Shown here in pieces: positions 26,515 to 36,357 of a stretch of 64,000 nucleotides of DNA. The stretch covers positions 61,625 to 125,624 of the forward strand of contig CAJUCT010000005.1 in assembly GCA_910585015.1 (NCBI GenBank). The letters run 5' to 3'. Position 1 is the first letter of the stretch, and every line of letters begins with the position of its first letter. Source of the stretch: an uncultured Acetatifactor sp. Its GTDB lineage: Bacteria > Bacillota > Clostridia > Lachnospirales > Lachnospiraceae. The notes under the pieces were generated by a model. The model ran no database searches. It saw only the letters and a program-made list of their open reading frames with translations, and was not told the DNA's origin. The translations under genes were made by a program, and so were the position numbers.

Positions 26515-26805
26515 TTATATATCCATTTCCACCCATTTAATAGAACCATTTGTTTCTAAATTCTGGAAGAACTCCAAAAACAGTCGTTCCGCCGCAGCTT
26601 TAGACAATATTTGATTCTGTTTCACGTTCATCGGTGGGAAAATCTGCCGTACTGAATGGAAAAATATTTGCATTTCTTCTGATACACAGGATATATCCCC
26701 TTCATCTTCCTCTTCTACACGCTGGTTGTACCAATCTAAAAAGTCTGATTGATTGGCTGGGGGCCTTCTCTTATCAAAAACCAGCAAATCATAACTCATA
26801 GCCAT
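26515..26805 (-). CDS. hypothetical acidic protein, possibly immunity-like
   Basis: A 96-residue protein, start MAMSYDLLVFDKRRPPANQSDF. The opening YDLLVFD...DFLDWYNQ resembles small immunity-type proteins of polymorphic toxin systems as I remember them, but the usual C-terminal part is missing and no toxin gene is near. GAAAGGATGAATGGCT precedes the start. Could be a shortened relic. Confidence 0.45.
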   Translation of the reverse strand: MAMSYDLLVFDKRRPPANQSDFLDWYNQRVEEEDEGDISCVSEEMQIFFHSVRQIFPPMNVKQNQILSKAAAERLFLEFFQNLETNGSIKWVEMDI

Positions 26806-26882
26806 TCATCCTTTCCCTTATTGATTGTATGCATTTTATCACTCTACGCCTGCCTTTTAAACAGAGTGCCAAACAGCCAAAA

Positions 26883-27299
26883 TTAGAAATATTCATCATT
26901 CAGATAGTCTTCATACTCGCTAAAGGCATCTTCCTCGTCATCGTCCAGCAAATACATCAGGCAGGATTCAATAATATGAACCCAGACCAGCAAATGCTCC
27001 GTTTGTTCTTCCGTCAATAGATGATTGCTTCCCAACATTCCATCAGGGGACACCCACTCTCTTGTTAAATGTGTAATTGCTATGATGTCCGCTATAATTT
27101 CTTTTTCAACCGTCGCAGTTGTAAATTCATCTTTTAATGCCTTCAGGCATTCCATGACTTCGATAAAATTGTCTTTGCGAAGTTCACCGCAAAACGGTCT
27201 TAGACTTCCCAAGAAACCATTTATCCATTTGGGGTTGTGGATATCACTGTTTCTTGATGAATGAAATGACAATAATTCTTTTGCCTCGGCTTTATCCAT
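26883..27299 (-). CDS. hypothetical helical protein
   Basis: A 138-residue, probably all-helical protein with a strongly acidic C-terminus (DDDEEDAFSEYEDYLNDEYF). It starts 10 bases after the stop of the AAA/PDDEXK gene, which suggests cotranscription, and is followed by the other small acidic gene. Acidic small proteins downstream of nuclease-like genes are sometimes inhibitors, but that is only inference. Family not recognised. Confidence 0.5.
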   Translation of the reverse strand: MDKAEAKELLSFHSSRNSDIHNPKWINGFLGSLRPFCGELRKDNFIEVMECLKALKDEFTTATVEKEIIADIIAITHLTREWVSPDGMLGSNHLLTEEQTEHLLVWVHIIESCLMYLLDDDEEDAFSEYEDYLNDEYF

Positions 27300-27309
27300 G
27301 TTTTTCTCC

Positions 27310-28884
27310 CTATAATCTCAACTTTTCAATCACACAGCTGTGGGGTTTATTTTTATTGTCCTTATCATAACTTATCCCCACTAACAGGATTTCTCCCGCA
27401 TAGCCCTCCAGCGCCTGGGTGTATCCCCTGTCTTTGATCTGCTGCAGCGCGGTCTCGGCGGATTTGTTGACCTTCAATTCGATTATAAGCGCAGGCTTTC
27501 CTGTTTTGGGCAAAGGCAGAAACACTACATCCGCAAAACCCCTGCCTGTAGGCAGTTCCCGGATAATCTTATAGTCCTTTCTCGCACTGTAGTATGCCAG
27601 ACCGATGGCACAGCCCAGGGAGTTTTCGTCATTGTAGGTCAAAATCGAGGCCACCTCTGTGTGGGCCTTATCCAGCCCCGCCGCAACGCTTTCCCCATCA
27701 CAGCGCAGGGTATCCTCCAGCAGCTTTTCTGATGCCTGCAAGATGCGCATAACCTCTGACCATCCGCCCACGCTCATGGCATTTTCAAACTCTTCAATGA
27801 TCTCTCTGTTGGGGATAAAGGCTTCTTTAGTTTCTGCGTCATATCCCAGATACCCCAGATGGATCAGCAGCGTCAGTACGTCATCCTTCGTCCTGAAGTT
27901 GTGCATATCGTTCTGAAAACTGGATGTGTTGACTTTTACTCGTTCCCCGCCCAGCATCTGTACAATGTCCACGCGCAGTCCGTCAAAATCCATATCCATA
28001 TATATTTTCAGGGCATCATAGGTCTCTGTCGAAGTCCAATAATTGGAAAATCTGTGACGATGCATGGCTTCTACCACGGATTTGGGATTATAAACATGTG
28101 GAAAATTGGTGAGCTGATATCCGTCATACCAGCTGCCTGCCTCCTTGAAATCCATGTCATACTGTTCGCACAATGACTCTACTTCCGTCTCCGTAAAGCC
28201 TGTATACTCCTCAAAAAATCCCTGGTCTATCATGGAAAATTCCCAGAACATATTCAGCGCCGAGTGCTGTCCGTATTTTTTTACAGGAAGAATGCCTGTC
28301 ATGTAGGCGAGGGCCACATAGGGCTGATCCTTTAAGAGATTGCGCAGGAAATCAAGGTACTGTTTCTGTAAGTCCTCCGACTCCTGCCGCTCCCGCATCA
28401 CGCAGTCCCACTCGTCGATCAGGAACACGAATTTTTTTTCGGTTTTAGCATAAATTCTTCGAAGTGCATCTGCCAGTCCGATCTCTGTTTTTTTAATAAA
28501 TGTTCCATATTCATCCAGAAGTTCTTCAAGGACCTCCTGTTCCAGATACTCCGCCACATCCTGTTTTTTGGCGCCGACCAAAAACTGCTGCATATTCAGG
28601 AAAATCACATCATACTGGTTCAGATGTTCCTCAAAAGTCGGATCATTTTCTATTTTCCGCCCCGCAAAGAGTTCTCTGGAATCACAGCCGCAGCTGTAGT
28701 AGGCAGCAAGCATTTTAAGCGCCATGGATTTGCCGAAACGCCGCGGTCTGCTGACACAGATGAATTTTTGTTCTGTGCCTAAATATTTGTTCGTGTATTT
28801 TATCAATCCTGTTTTATCCACATATATCTCAGAGCGAACCGCATCTGTAAAACCTGCATTTTTTGGATTTAAATAGACTCCCAT
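27310..28884 (-). CDS. AAA-ATPase-like protein with C-terminal PD-(D/E)XK nuclease domain
   Basis: A 524-residue two-domain protein. The N-terminal half is an AAA-ATPase-like domain (DUF1703-type): YVDKTGLIKYTNKYLG, Walker A VSRPRRFGKS (about 45-54), Walker B FLIDEWD. A middle helical section has SNYWTSTETYDALK. The C-terminal PDDEXK_9 domain shows ENSLGCAIGLAYYSA, RGFADVVFLP and the catalytic IIELKV. This family is greatly expanded in gut anaerobes; its substrate is unknown. ATG 28884 has GAGGAGGG seven bases upstream. A 320-bp part of its 3' half is identical by eye to the truncated copy at 29059-29976. Confidence 0.85.
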   Translation of the reverse strand: MGVYLNPKNAGFTDAVRSEIYVDKTGLIKYTNKYLGTEQKFICVSRPRRFGKSMALKMLAAYYSCGCDSRELFAGRKIENDPTFEEHLNQYDVIFLNMQQFLVGAKKQDVAEYLEQEVLEELLDEYGTFIKKTEIGLADALRRIYAKTEKKFVFLIDEWDCVMRERQESEDLQKQYLDFLRNLLKDQPYVALAYMTGILPVKKYGQHSALNMFWEFSMIDQGFFEEYTGFTETEVESLCEQYDMDFKEAGSWYDGYQLTNFPHVYNPKSVVEAMHRHRFSNYWTSTETYDALKIYMDMDFDGLRVDIVQMLGGERVKVNTSSFQNDMHNFRTKDDVLTLLIHLGYLGYDAETKEAFIPNREIIEEFENAMSVGGWSEVMRILQASEKLLEDTLRCDGESVAAGLDKAHTEVASILTYNDENSLGCAIGLAYYSARKDYKIIRELPTGRGFADVVFLPLPKTGKPALIIELKVNKSAETALQQIKDRGYTQALEGYAGEILLVGISYDKDNKNKPHSCVIEKLRL

Positions 28885-28953
28885 GCCGTCCCTCCTCATT
28901 TTAGCTCATAATATACCCCTTTGAAAAAAACTGTATAAACTGGAATTTATCGT

Positions 28954-29010
28954 CTAATCCCCATACTCCATGTTGCGAATAGTTATTTGTCCGTTCGAAA
29001 AGTAAACCAT
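28954..29010 (-). pseudogene. start of a GNAT-like gene (18 codons left)
   Basis: ATG 29008-29010 with GGGAGG seven to eight bases upstream, reading MVYFSNGQITIRNMEYGD then TAG. The beta1 pattern x-I-T-I-R-N-M-x-x-x-D is how many GNAT acetyltransferases begin. Nothing further of such a gene follows before the AAA gene. A probable deletion remnant. Confidence 0.3.
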
Positions 29011-29058
29011 ATTAATGTACCTCCCAATTCAGATTTATCTGGCAATTCCATAGTACTA

Positions 29059-29976
29059 TTAATAATCTATGCCATACATCAACTTTTCGATCTCACAACT
29101 GTGCGGTTTGTTATTATTATCCTTATCATAACTTATCCCCACTAACAGGATTTCTCCCGCATAGCCCTCCAGCGCCTGGGTGTATCCCCTGTCTTTGATC
29201 TGCTGCAGCGCGGTCTCGGCGGATTTGTTGACCTTCAATTCGATTATAAGCGCAGGCTTTCCTGTTTTGGGCAAAGGCAGAAACACTACATCCGCAAAAC
29301 CCCTGCCTGTAGGCAGTTCCCGGATAATCTTATAGTCCTTTCTCGCACTGTAGTATGCCAGACCGATGGCACAGCCCAGGGAGTTTTCGTCATTGTAGGT
29401 CAAAATCGAGGCCACCTCTGTGTGGGCCTTATCCAGCCCCTCCGCAACGCTTTCCCCATCACAGCGCAGGGTATCCTCCAGAAGCTTTTCTGATGCTTTC
29501 AGGACACGCATGACCTCAGACCATCCGCCCACGCTCATGGCATTCTCAAATTCCCCGGCGATTTCCTTGTTGGGGATGAATGCTTCCTTTACCTCGGCGT
29601 CATATCCCAGATACCCCAGATGGATCAGCAGCGTCAGCACATCGTCCCTGATAGTGAAATTGCGCATATCGTTCTGAAAACTGAGGGTATTGACTCTGAC
29701 ACGCTGGCCGCCAAGCATCCGCACGATGTCTGAGCGCAGTCCGTCATAATCCATATCCATGTAAATTTTCAACGCCTCATAGGTTTCGGTGGATGTCCAG
29801 AAATTGGAAAAATAACCGCTTTTCATGGCCGCCACCACCGACCTGGGGTTGTAAACATGCTTGAAATGCCTGAACCGATACCCGTCATACCAGCTGCTGG
29901 TCTCGGCAAAGTCCATGCCATACTCTTGGCATAACTCCCGCACTTCGTCTTCCGTGAAACCGGTGTATTCCTCCAA
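29059..29976 (-). pseudogene. N-terminally truncated AAA/PD-(D/E)XK paralogue
   Basis: A 305-codon frame that begins in the middle of the family (EEYTGFTEDEVRELCQEYGMDF) and is complete to the C-terminus, including RGFADVVFLP and IIELKV. The ATPase domain with the Walker motifs is absent; upstream the frame reaches a TGA within about 40 bases, with only a TTG available as start. The nuclease domain itself looks intact, so a stand-alone nuclease product is conceivable. The tract 29121-29440 matches 27360-27679 base for base, while flanking parts diverge, which indicates gene conversion. Confidence 0.8.
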
Positions 29977-30108
29977 TACATTATCATTTACAAAACAACA
30001 AACTCACACAATGGCTGCCACAACTCTGTTTTCCATCCATTATAGCTGATTTACCCCCTCTTTTCAAGGAAATACGATATCCCTTTCCGTCATTTCCCAG
30101 ACAAATCT

Positions 30109-33100
30109 CTACACAAAATCAAACAGACTGATCTGGTTGGACTCCGGCAGACTGCCCAGCAATCCCAAATCTGCCATCAGATCCACGATGGTCTTGGATA
30201 CCTTGCACCGCTCCCGGAAATCATCCTTGGAAAGAAACGGCCCGTCCTTGGCAGCCTCCACTATGGCATCCGCCGCTTTTTCTCCCAGGCCGTCAATGCT
30301 GTTTAAGGAAGGCATCAGCTTGCCGTCCACGATCTGGAAAGAACGGGACTGGGCGCGGAAAATGTCGATGGGCACAAACTCAAAGCCCCTGGCGTACATC
30401 TCCTGCACTATCTTCATATCCCCGTAGGCCAGCTCCTCCTTGTTGGACAGGGAATCCGAACGCCTCTGATAATCCGCCATAATGTTCTCCAGATGCTTCT
30501 GCCCCTGACACATAAGTTCATAGGAAAAGGCCTTGGCCCGGATGCTGAAAAACGCCGCATAGTAAGCCAGAGGATAATTGATCTTGCAGTAGGCGATTCT
30601 CCAGGCCATCATCACATAGGCAGCCGCATGGGCCTTGGGAAACATGTATTTGATTTTCTTGCAGGACCAGATGTACCAATCCGGCACATCCTTCCCTTTC
30701 ATGGCCTCGATCCAGTCATCCTTCAGCCCCTTGCCCTTACGCACACTCTCCATGATGGTGAAGGACAGAGAACTCTCCACTCCCTGATTAATCAGATAGA
30801 TCATAATATCATCACGACAGCAGATGGCGGTGGAAATGGTGGCCTTGCCCTCCAGAATCAATGTCTGGGCATTGCCCAGCCACACGTCGGTGCCGTGGCC
30901 CAGACCGGAGATCCGGATCAGGTCGGAAAGCTGCTGAGGCTTGGTGTCCAGCAGCATCTGAATCACGAAATCCGTGCCAAACTCCGGGATGCCCAGGGAA
31001 CCCACCGGACAGCCGCTGATCTGCTCCGGCGTAATGCCCAGAGCGTCGGGCTTCTGGAACAGGCTCATAACTCCCTTGTCGTCCAGCGGGATCTTGGTGG
31101 GGTCAATCCCCGTCAAGTCCTGCAGCATACGGATCATGGTGGGATCATCGTGTCCCAGAATATCCAGCTTCAGCAGGTTGTGGTCGATGGAGTGATAGTC
31201 AAAATGAGTAGTAATGATATCCGTGGTCATATCGTTGGCGGGATGCTGCACCGGGGTAAAGGAGTTGATATCCTGGCCCATGGGCAGCACAATGATGCCG
31301 CCGGGGTGCTGGCCCGTGCTTCTGCGGATACCGGTACATCCCACAGTGATCCGGTTGATTTCACAGGTACGCTTGTGCTTACCTCTCTCCTCAAAATAAT
31401 TCTTCACATAGCCAAAGGCCGTCTTGTCCGCCAGAGTGCCGATGGTCCCCGCCCGGTAGGTCTGACCTGCGCCGAAGATTACTTCCGTGTACTTGTGGGC
31501 CTTAGACTGATACTCCCCCGAGAAATTCAGGTCAATATCCGGCTCCTTGTCCCCCTTGAAGCCCAGGAAGGTCTCAAAGGGAATGTCAAAACCGTCCTTG
31601 ATCAGCGGCTCCCCGCACACCGGGCAAATCTTATCCGGCATATCGCACCCTGCGTTGCCCGCAAAGGCTTTCACCTCCGGGGAATCAAAATCGTAGTAAA
31701 AACATTTGCTGCAGCGATAGTGGGCACTGAGGGAATTTACCTCCGTGATACCCGCCATAAACGCCACCAGAGAGGAACCCACCGATCCACGGGACCCCAC
31801 CAGATAACCGTCCTCCACAGACTTCCACACCAGCTTCTGGGCTATGATGTACATCACCGCAAAACCGTTGGTGATAATGGAGTGCAGTTCCTTTTCCAGG
31901 CGTTCCTCCACGATCTTAGGCAAATCTTCCCCATACAGTTCATGGGCCTTGTCATAGCAGATCTTGGTCAAGGTTTTGTCGGAATCCGGGATCACCGGAG
32001 GACATTTATCCGGCCTTACCGGGGCGATGGTCTCCACCATATCCGCAATCCTGTTGGTGTTGGTGATGACGATCTCCCTGGCCTTGTCCGGTCCCAGATA
32101 GGCAAATTCTTCCAACATCTCCTCGGTGGTATGCAGGTACAGAGGAGCCTGTTCGTCCGCATCCTCAAAGCCCTTGCCCGCCATAATAATCCGGCGGTAC
32201 ACTTCGTCCTCCGGATCCAGGAAATGCACATCGCAGGTGGCCACCACCGGCTTGTGCAGCTGCTCACCCAGCTTGACAATGCGGCGGTTAATATTGCGGA
32301 TATCCTCCACGGACTGGATCTCCGGGTGTTTGTCGGACAAAATCATAAAACGGTTGTTGCCCTCGGGCTGGATCTCCAGATAATCATAGAAGTTAGCCAG
32401 CCGGGCAATTTCCGCGTCCGCCTTGCCCTCCAGCAGGGCCCGGTACAGTTCTCCCGCTTCACAGGCGCTTCCCAGGATCAGCCCTTCCCTGTACTTCAGG
32501 ATCAGGCTCTTGGGAATCCGGGGACGCTTGCTGTAATAGGTGGTGTGGGACTCGGAGATCAGCCGGTACATGTTGATCCGCCCCAGGTCGTTTTTAGCCA
32601 GAATAATGGCATGGTAAGTGGGCAGACGCTTGATGATATCCGGGCTGGAAGCCCCCATGGCGTTAACCTGTCTTAAGTTCTCCGCCCCGTTTTCCCGGAG
32701 CCGGGGAATGAATTTCACAAAGATATGTGCCGTGGCCTCCGCGTCATCCACTGCCCGATGATGATTCTCCAGAGAGACACCCATAGTCTTGGCCACCGCG
32801 TCCAGGGTGTGCTTGGCCTGGTTTGGCAGCAGAATGCGGGCAATCCCCACGGTATCCACATAAGTAAACTGATCCGGATACCCCAGTCTCCTGCAATTTT
32901 CCATGATAAAACTCATGTCAAAGCCGGCATTGTGGGCCACCAGCACACAATCTTTACAGAAATCCAGAAATTGGGGCAGCACTTTATCGATCATGGGTGC
33001 CTCCATGACCATACTGTCATTAATCCCTGTAAGTTTCTCTATCTCAAAAGGGATGGGCACATCCGGGTTCACAAAACTGGAAAACCGCTCCCTGATCTCC

Positions 33101-34812
33101 CCATGTTGCACCTTCACCGCGCCGATCTCAATGATCCTGTTGTTCACCGGAGAAAAGCCCGTGGTCTCGATGTCAAACACCACAAAGTCCGCATCCAGGT
33201 CCTGGCCCGCGTCTCCGGTGACAATCTCTTTCAGATCGTCCACCAGATAAGCCTCCACACCGTAGATAATCTTAAAGAAATCCTGCTTGTCAGGGTTTTC
33301 CTCCCCCGCCTCCTTGCGCTTGCCTTTCTCCGCTTTCCACAAGTCGTCCCACACATGGTTTGCGTCGGTAAAACCCTGTACCACTCCGTGGTCTGTGATG
33401 GCGATGGCCCTATGTCCCCACTTGTAAGCCCGCTTTACAATATCCTTGGCCTCGGATACCCCGTCCATATCACTCATCTTCGTGTGGCAGTGCAGTTCCA
33501 CCCGTTTGTGGGGGGCAGTGTCCGACCTGCTGGTGGTGAAATCCGCAATCTTCTTGATGCCAGTCAGGGAGCCGATGGTAAGTTCATGGTCAAATTTATC
33601 CATCATGCTGATGCCCTTTATTTTTACAAAGGCTCCCGCCTTGACCCCCTCCAGAATCTCCTTCACCTGGTCGTTACGGGCAAACATTTTCACGGTCATG
33701 GTGTCGGAAAAATCCGTCACATCAAATATAATAATGGTTTTCTCGTTCTTGATCTCCCTCTTGTCCACCGTCAGGATCTTGCCGCGGATCACTACTTCGC
33801 CGATTTCACCGATGATGTCCTCGATCCGCATGGCTTCCTCCTCAAAGTCGCGGCCATAAATCACATCCGGGTTGTCGGAGCGCTTCACACTGCCGCCGAA
33901 AGCGCCGCCGCGGTTATATTCGCCCTTTTTGTAGCCGCCTCTGGGATAATCTCCCTTCATGCCGTAACCGCCCTTGCCTCCCCGGGATGCGCCGCTTTGA
34001 CCTCTCTGGCCTGCCCCGGCCGTAGTCATGCCCGCTCTGTCGGCCGGGCGGCCTGTTCCTGCCGCCTGGCCACCTGTCGAAGCTGCCGCGCCGCCATTTC
34101 CGCCGGCCTGATCCGTTCCAATCTTTTCGCCGCCATGACCCGCTGACGCGCCGGAGGAGTCTGCCACATCCAGCGTGGGCGGCACCTCTGTCTGCAGAAA
34201 GGTCCCCTGGGAATCCCCTTGCCCGGCCCCCCGTCCGGCGCGTCGGGAGATCTCCGCCACCTGGAGCCGGATCTTCTGTTCGTCATCCTCGGCATACTTG
34301 CCGGACTGTGCCTCCCGGTACTCCACCCGCAGGGCCAGGTCAAAGCCGCAGCGTTCCACCAGAATTTTCTGAAGCACCTGCGTAAACTCCTCCTCCCGAC
34401 TATGGGCCAACACGCTGTCCTCCAGGGTCAGGGTCATCTGCCGTGCATCGGGGTAGGAAAACTCCGCCGTCTTAAAGCTGTTGTAATCAATATGATTATA
34501 CTCCCGCAATTCCTCCAGGATGCTTTCACGGTATACATCCATCAGCTTCTCCGGGGTATACTGGGAAGAAAGTTCGAACTTCTCATAGATCTTTATAACC
34601 ATGTTGGCGTTAGGAAAAAGCTGCCTCTTGATCTCCCTCTCCGCAGCCCAGATATCTTCTTTCATGATCAGGCGGCTGCTCTGCAGATAAATACGCAGGA
34701 AATCCTTGCGCTTGGTGGCGGATATCTTCTCCACGTTGGTCTGCTCCAAAATATCGTGTACCCTGCCATTTAATTGTAATGTGGGAAATACCTCAAAAAA
34801 GGGTTTCGCCAT
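30109..34812 (-). CDS. polC: DNA polymerase III alpha subunit, PolC type
   Basis: A 1567-residue replicative polymerase of low-GC Gram-positives. In order: N-terminal domains (1-190), an unusual Gly/Arg-rich low-complexity insertion (about 205-315), OB fold (VVIRGKILTVD), PHP part 1 (ELHCHTKMSDMDGV), inserted DnaQ exonuclease (FVVFDIETTGFSP, HNAGFD, HHRAVDDAEAT), PHP part 2, and the C-family polymerase with PDIDLNFSGEYQ holding catalytic Asp residues, plus a Cys4 zinc site (CSKC...CPVC). It is about 100 residues longer than typical because of the insertion. It is directly downstream of ispG, a common order in Clostridia. Confidence 0.97.
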   Translation of the reverse strand: MAKPFFEVFPTLQLNGRVHDILEQTNVEKISATKRKDFLRIYLQSSRLIMKEDIWAAEREIKRQLFPNANMVIKIYEKFELSSQYTPEKLMDVYRESILEELREYNHIDYNSFKTAEFSYPDARQMTLTLEDSVLAHSREEEFTQVLQKILVERCGFDLALRVEYREAQSGKYAEDDEQKIRLQVAEISRRAGRGAGQGDSQGTFLQTEVPPTLDVADSSGASAGHGGEKIGTDQAGGNGGAAASTGGQAAGTGRPADRAGMTTAGAGQRGQSGASRGGKGGYGMKGDYPRGGYKKGEYNRGGAFGGSVKRSDNPDVIYGRDFEEEAMRIEDIIGEIGEVVIRGKILTVDKREIKNEKTIIIFDVTDFSDTMTVKMFARNDQVKEILEGVKAGAFVKIKGISMMDKFDHELTIGSLTGIKKIADFTTSRSDTAPHKRVELHCHTKMSDMDGVSEAKDIVKRAYKWGHRAIAITDHGVVQGFTDANHVWDDLWKAEKGKRKEAGEENPDKQDFFKIIYGVEAYLVDDLKEIVTGDAGQDLDADFVVFDIETTGFSPVNNRIIEIGAVKVQHGEIRERFSSFVNPDVPIPFEIEKLTGINDSMVMEAPMIDKVLPQFLDFCKDCVLVAHNAGFDMSFIMENCRRLGYPDQFTYVDTVGIARILLPNQAKHTLDAVAKTMGVSLENHHRAVDDAEATAHIFVKFIPRLRENGAENLRQVNAMGASSPDIIKRLPTYHAIILAKNDLGRINMYRLISESHTTYYSKRPRIPKSLILKYREGLILGSACEAGELYRALLEGKADAEIARLANFYDYLEIQPEGNNRFMILSDKHPEIQSVEDIRNINRRIVKLGEQLHKPVVATCDVHFLDPEDEVYRRIIMAGKGFEDADEQAPLYLHTTEEMLEEFAYLGPDKAREIVITNTNRIADMVETIAPVRPDKCPPVIPDSDKTLTKICYDKAHELYGEDLPKIVEERLEKELHSIITNGFAVMYIIAQKLVWKSVEDGYLVGSRGSVGSSLVAFMAGITEVNSLSAHYRCSKCFYYDFDSPEVKAFAGNAGCDMPDKICPVCGEPLIKDGFDIPFETFLGFKGDKEPDIDLNFSGEYQSKAHKYTEVIFGAGQTYRAGTIGTLADKTAFGYVKNYFEERGKHKRTCEINRITVGCTGIRRSTGQHPGGIIVLPMGQDINSFTPVQHPANDMTTDIITTHFDYHSIDHNLLKLDILGHDDPTMIRMLQDLTGIDPTKIPLDDKGVMSLFQKPDALGITPEQISGCPVGSLGIPEFGTDFVIQMLLDTKPQQLSDLIRISGLGHGTDVWLGNAQTLILEGKATISTAICCRDDIMIYLINQGVESSLSFTIMESVRKGKGLKDDWIEAMKGKDVPDWYIWSCKKIKYMFPKAHAAAYVMMAWRIAYCKINYPLAYYAAFFSIRAKAFSYELMCQGQKHLENIMADYQRRSDSLSNKEELAYGDMKIVQEMYARGFEFVPIDIFRAQSRSFQIVDGKLMPSLNSIDGLGEKAADAIVEAAKDGPFLSKDDFRERCKVSKTIVDLMADLGLLGSLPESNQISLFDFV

Positions 34813-34863
34813 TATTATACCCCCCTGCCCGCCGCAGGATTTTCCTGCGATTACATAGTTCTT

Positions 34864-35946
34864 TTATTGATTCCAATTATCCAACTCTTCTTTCAAAGCC
34901 GCCAGTAACTCTCCCTCCGGCATCTTGCGCACGATCTCGCCTTTTTTGATCAGCAGTCCCTCGCCGTCGCCTCCAGCGATGCCGATGTCCGCCTCTTTGG
35001 CTTCTCCCGGGCCGTTTACCGCGCAGCCCATGACCGCCACCTTGATGTCCAACGGATAATCCTCCACCAACTTTTCCACCTGAGTTGCCAGACCGATCAA
35101 GTCAATCTTGGTTCTGCCGCAGGTAGGGCAGGACACCACCTCGATTCCTCCCTGCCGCAGTCCCAGTGTGCGCAGAATCAACTTTGCCGACTTGACTTCC
35201 TCCACCGGATCCCCCGTCAGGGACACCCGGATAGTATCGCCGATACCCTGGTGCAGAATGATACCCAGGCCGATTGCCGACTTGATGTTACCGCTCTGTA
35301 CCGTGCCGGACTCCGTGATACCCACATGCAGGGGATATCGGGTCTGGGCCGCCAATATTTCATGGGCCCTGACACACATCAGCACATCCGAGGACTTGAT
35401 GCTGATCACCAGGTTGTCATAGCCCAACTCCTCAATGATATGTACCTTTTCCAGAGCGCTCTCCACAATGCCCTCCGCCGTCACACCGCCGTATTTTTCC
35501 AGCAGGGCTTTCTCCAGGGAACCGCTGTTCACACCCACCCGGATAGGAATATTTCTCTCCCTGGCCACATCCACCACAGCCTTTACCTTGTCTGTGGAAC
35601 CGATATTGCCGGGGTTGATACGGATCTTATCCGCGCCGTTTTCCATGGCCGCAATAGCCATCTTATAGTCAAAATGAATATCCGCCACCAGGGGAATATG
35701 AATCTGTTTTTTGATCTCACCGATGGCCCTGGCTGCCTCCAAAGTGGGCACGGTGCTGCGGATAATCTCGCATCCCGCCTGCTCCAGCCGGAGTATCTGG
35801 GCCACCGTAGCCGCCACATCCTCCGTCCGGGTGTTGGTCATGGATTGGATGGCGATGGGAGCGCCGCCGCCGATTTGTACCTGACCGATCTGTACAACTT
35901 TGGTGTGCTGCCTGACACACTCCTTTTGTATATGTTCTCTCTGCAT
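34864..35946 (-). CDS. ispG: 4-hydroxy-3-methylbut-2-enyl diphosphate synthase
   Basis: A 360-residue 4Fe-4S enzyme of the MEP isoprenoid pathway, converting MEcPP to HMBPP. Signatures: IQSMTNTRTEDV, DIHFDYKMAI, RINPGNIG, and the cluster cysteines in SCPTCGRT and GCAVNGPGEA. ATG 35946 has GGGAGG eight bases upstream. dxr and rseP, often just upstream in this group, are not present; instead a remnant of an AAA/PDDEXK gene precedes it. Confidence 0.96.
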   Translation of the reverse strand: MQREHIQKECVRQHTKVVQIGQVQIGGGAPIAIQSMTNTRTEDVAATVAQILRLEQAGCEIIRSTVPTLEAARAIGEIKKQIHIPLVADIHFDYKMAIAAMENGADKIRINPGNIGSTDKVKAVVDVARERNIPIRVGVNSGSLEKALLEKYGGVTAEGIVESALEKVHIIEELGYDNLVISIKSSDVLMCVRAHEILAAQTRYPLHVGITESGTVQSGNIKSAIGLGIILHQGIGDTIRVSLTGDPVEEVKSAKLILRTLGLRQGGIEVVSCPTCGRTKIDLIGLATQVEKLVEDYPLDIKVAVMGCAVNGPGEAKEADIGIAGGDGEGLLIKKGEIVRKMPEGELLAALKEELDNWNQ

Positions 35947-35979
35947 GGAAAACCTCCCGAATCTGCGTTCCACATAAAA

Positions 35980-36009
35980 GAAGCATCTGCCCTTTGAGGC
36001 AAATGCTTC
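35980..36009 (-). terminator. terminator-like hairpin in the ispG leader
   Basis: Minus-strand stem GAAGCATTTGCC / GGCAGATGCTTC with short loop and TTTT directly after, only 34 bases before the ispG start. It may terminate transcription from the upstream flavoprotein gene. A TATGAT lies upstream near 36030, so if that is the ispG promoter the hairpin would sit in its 5' leader as an attenuator. Confidence 0.55.
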
Positions 36010-36145
36010 ATCTTGTTTGCCTATTTAGTTATCATACCACATTTTGGGGGTGTTGGCTAGATACAACCGCCGCGTTATTTCGAGAAAGCCGCGTCGTTTT
36101 TGATTCGGTTTTCTGCGTATTCTTATTGAACGTCAATATTTCCTC

Positions 36146-36357
36146 TTATATATGCTGCACCGCTTCTCTCAACACTTCAATCTTGCAGGTATGTTCTTTC
36201 GTCCTCCTGTCATAGGCAATCCCTACGCCAAGTATCCGCCCTGTATATCTTGAAGTTTCGCCAAGCCTGCCCTGACTGCGGCAACATTGTGGTTGACATA
36301 ATAGTATATCTCATCGTATGGACCAGAACTTGTCCAATAATTGCAATGCCAACAAGT
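36146..36357 (-). pseudogene. internally deleted AAA/PD-(D/E)XK remnant
   Basis: Just after the flavoprotein stop, a frame reads NYWTSSGPYDEIYYYVNHNV, the diagnostic middle section of the AAA-ATPase-like family, continues AAVRAGLAKLQDIQGGYLA to a stop, and one base out of frame resumes VGIAYDRRTKEHTCKIEVL, the family C-terminus (stop 36146-36148). The ATPase domain and the nuclease core are missing. Confidence 0.7.

Noticed and set aside
26515..29976. A complete toxin-immunity or defence system
   Set aside because: AAA/PDDEXK genes followed by acidic small genes are suggestive, but no toxin or conserved defence gene set is recognisable and one copy is truncated.
30493..32676. 727-codon open frame on the plus strand
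   Set aside because: It lies wholly inside polC in antisense, has His/Gly-rich shadow composition and no family motif; polC itself is unquestionable.
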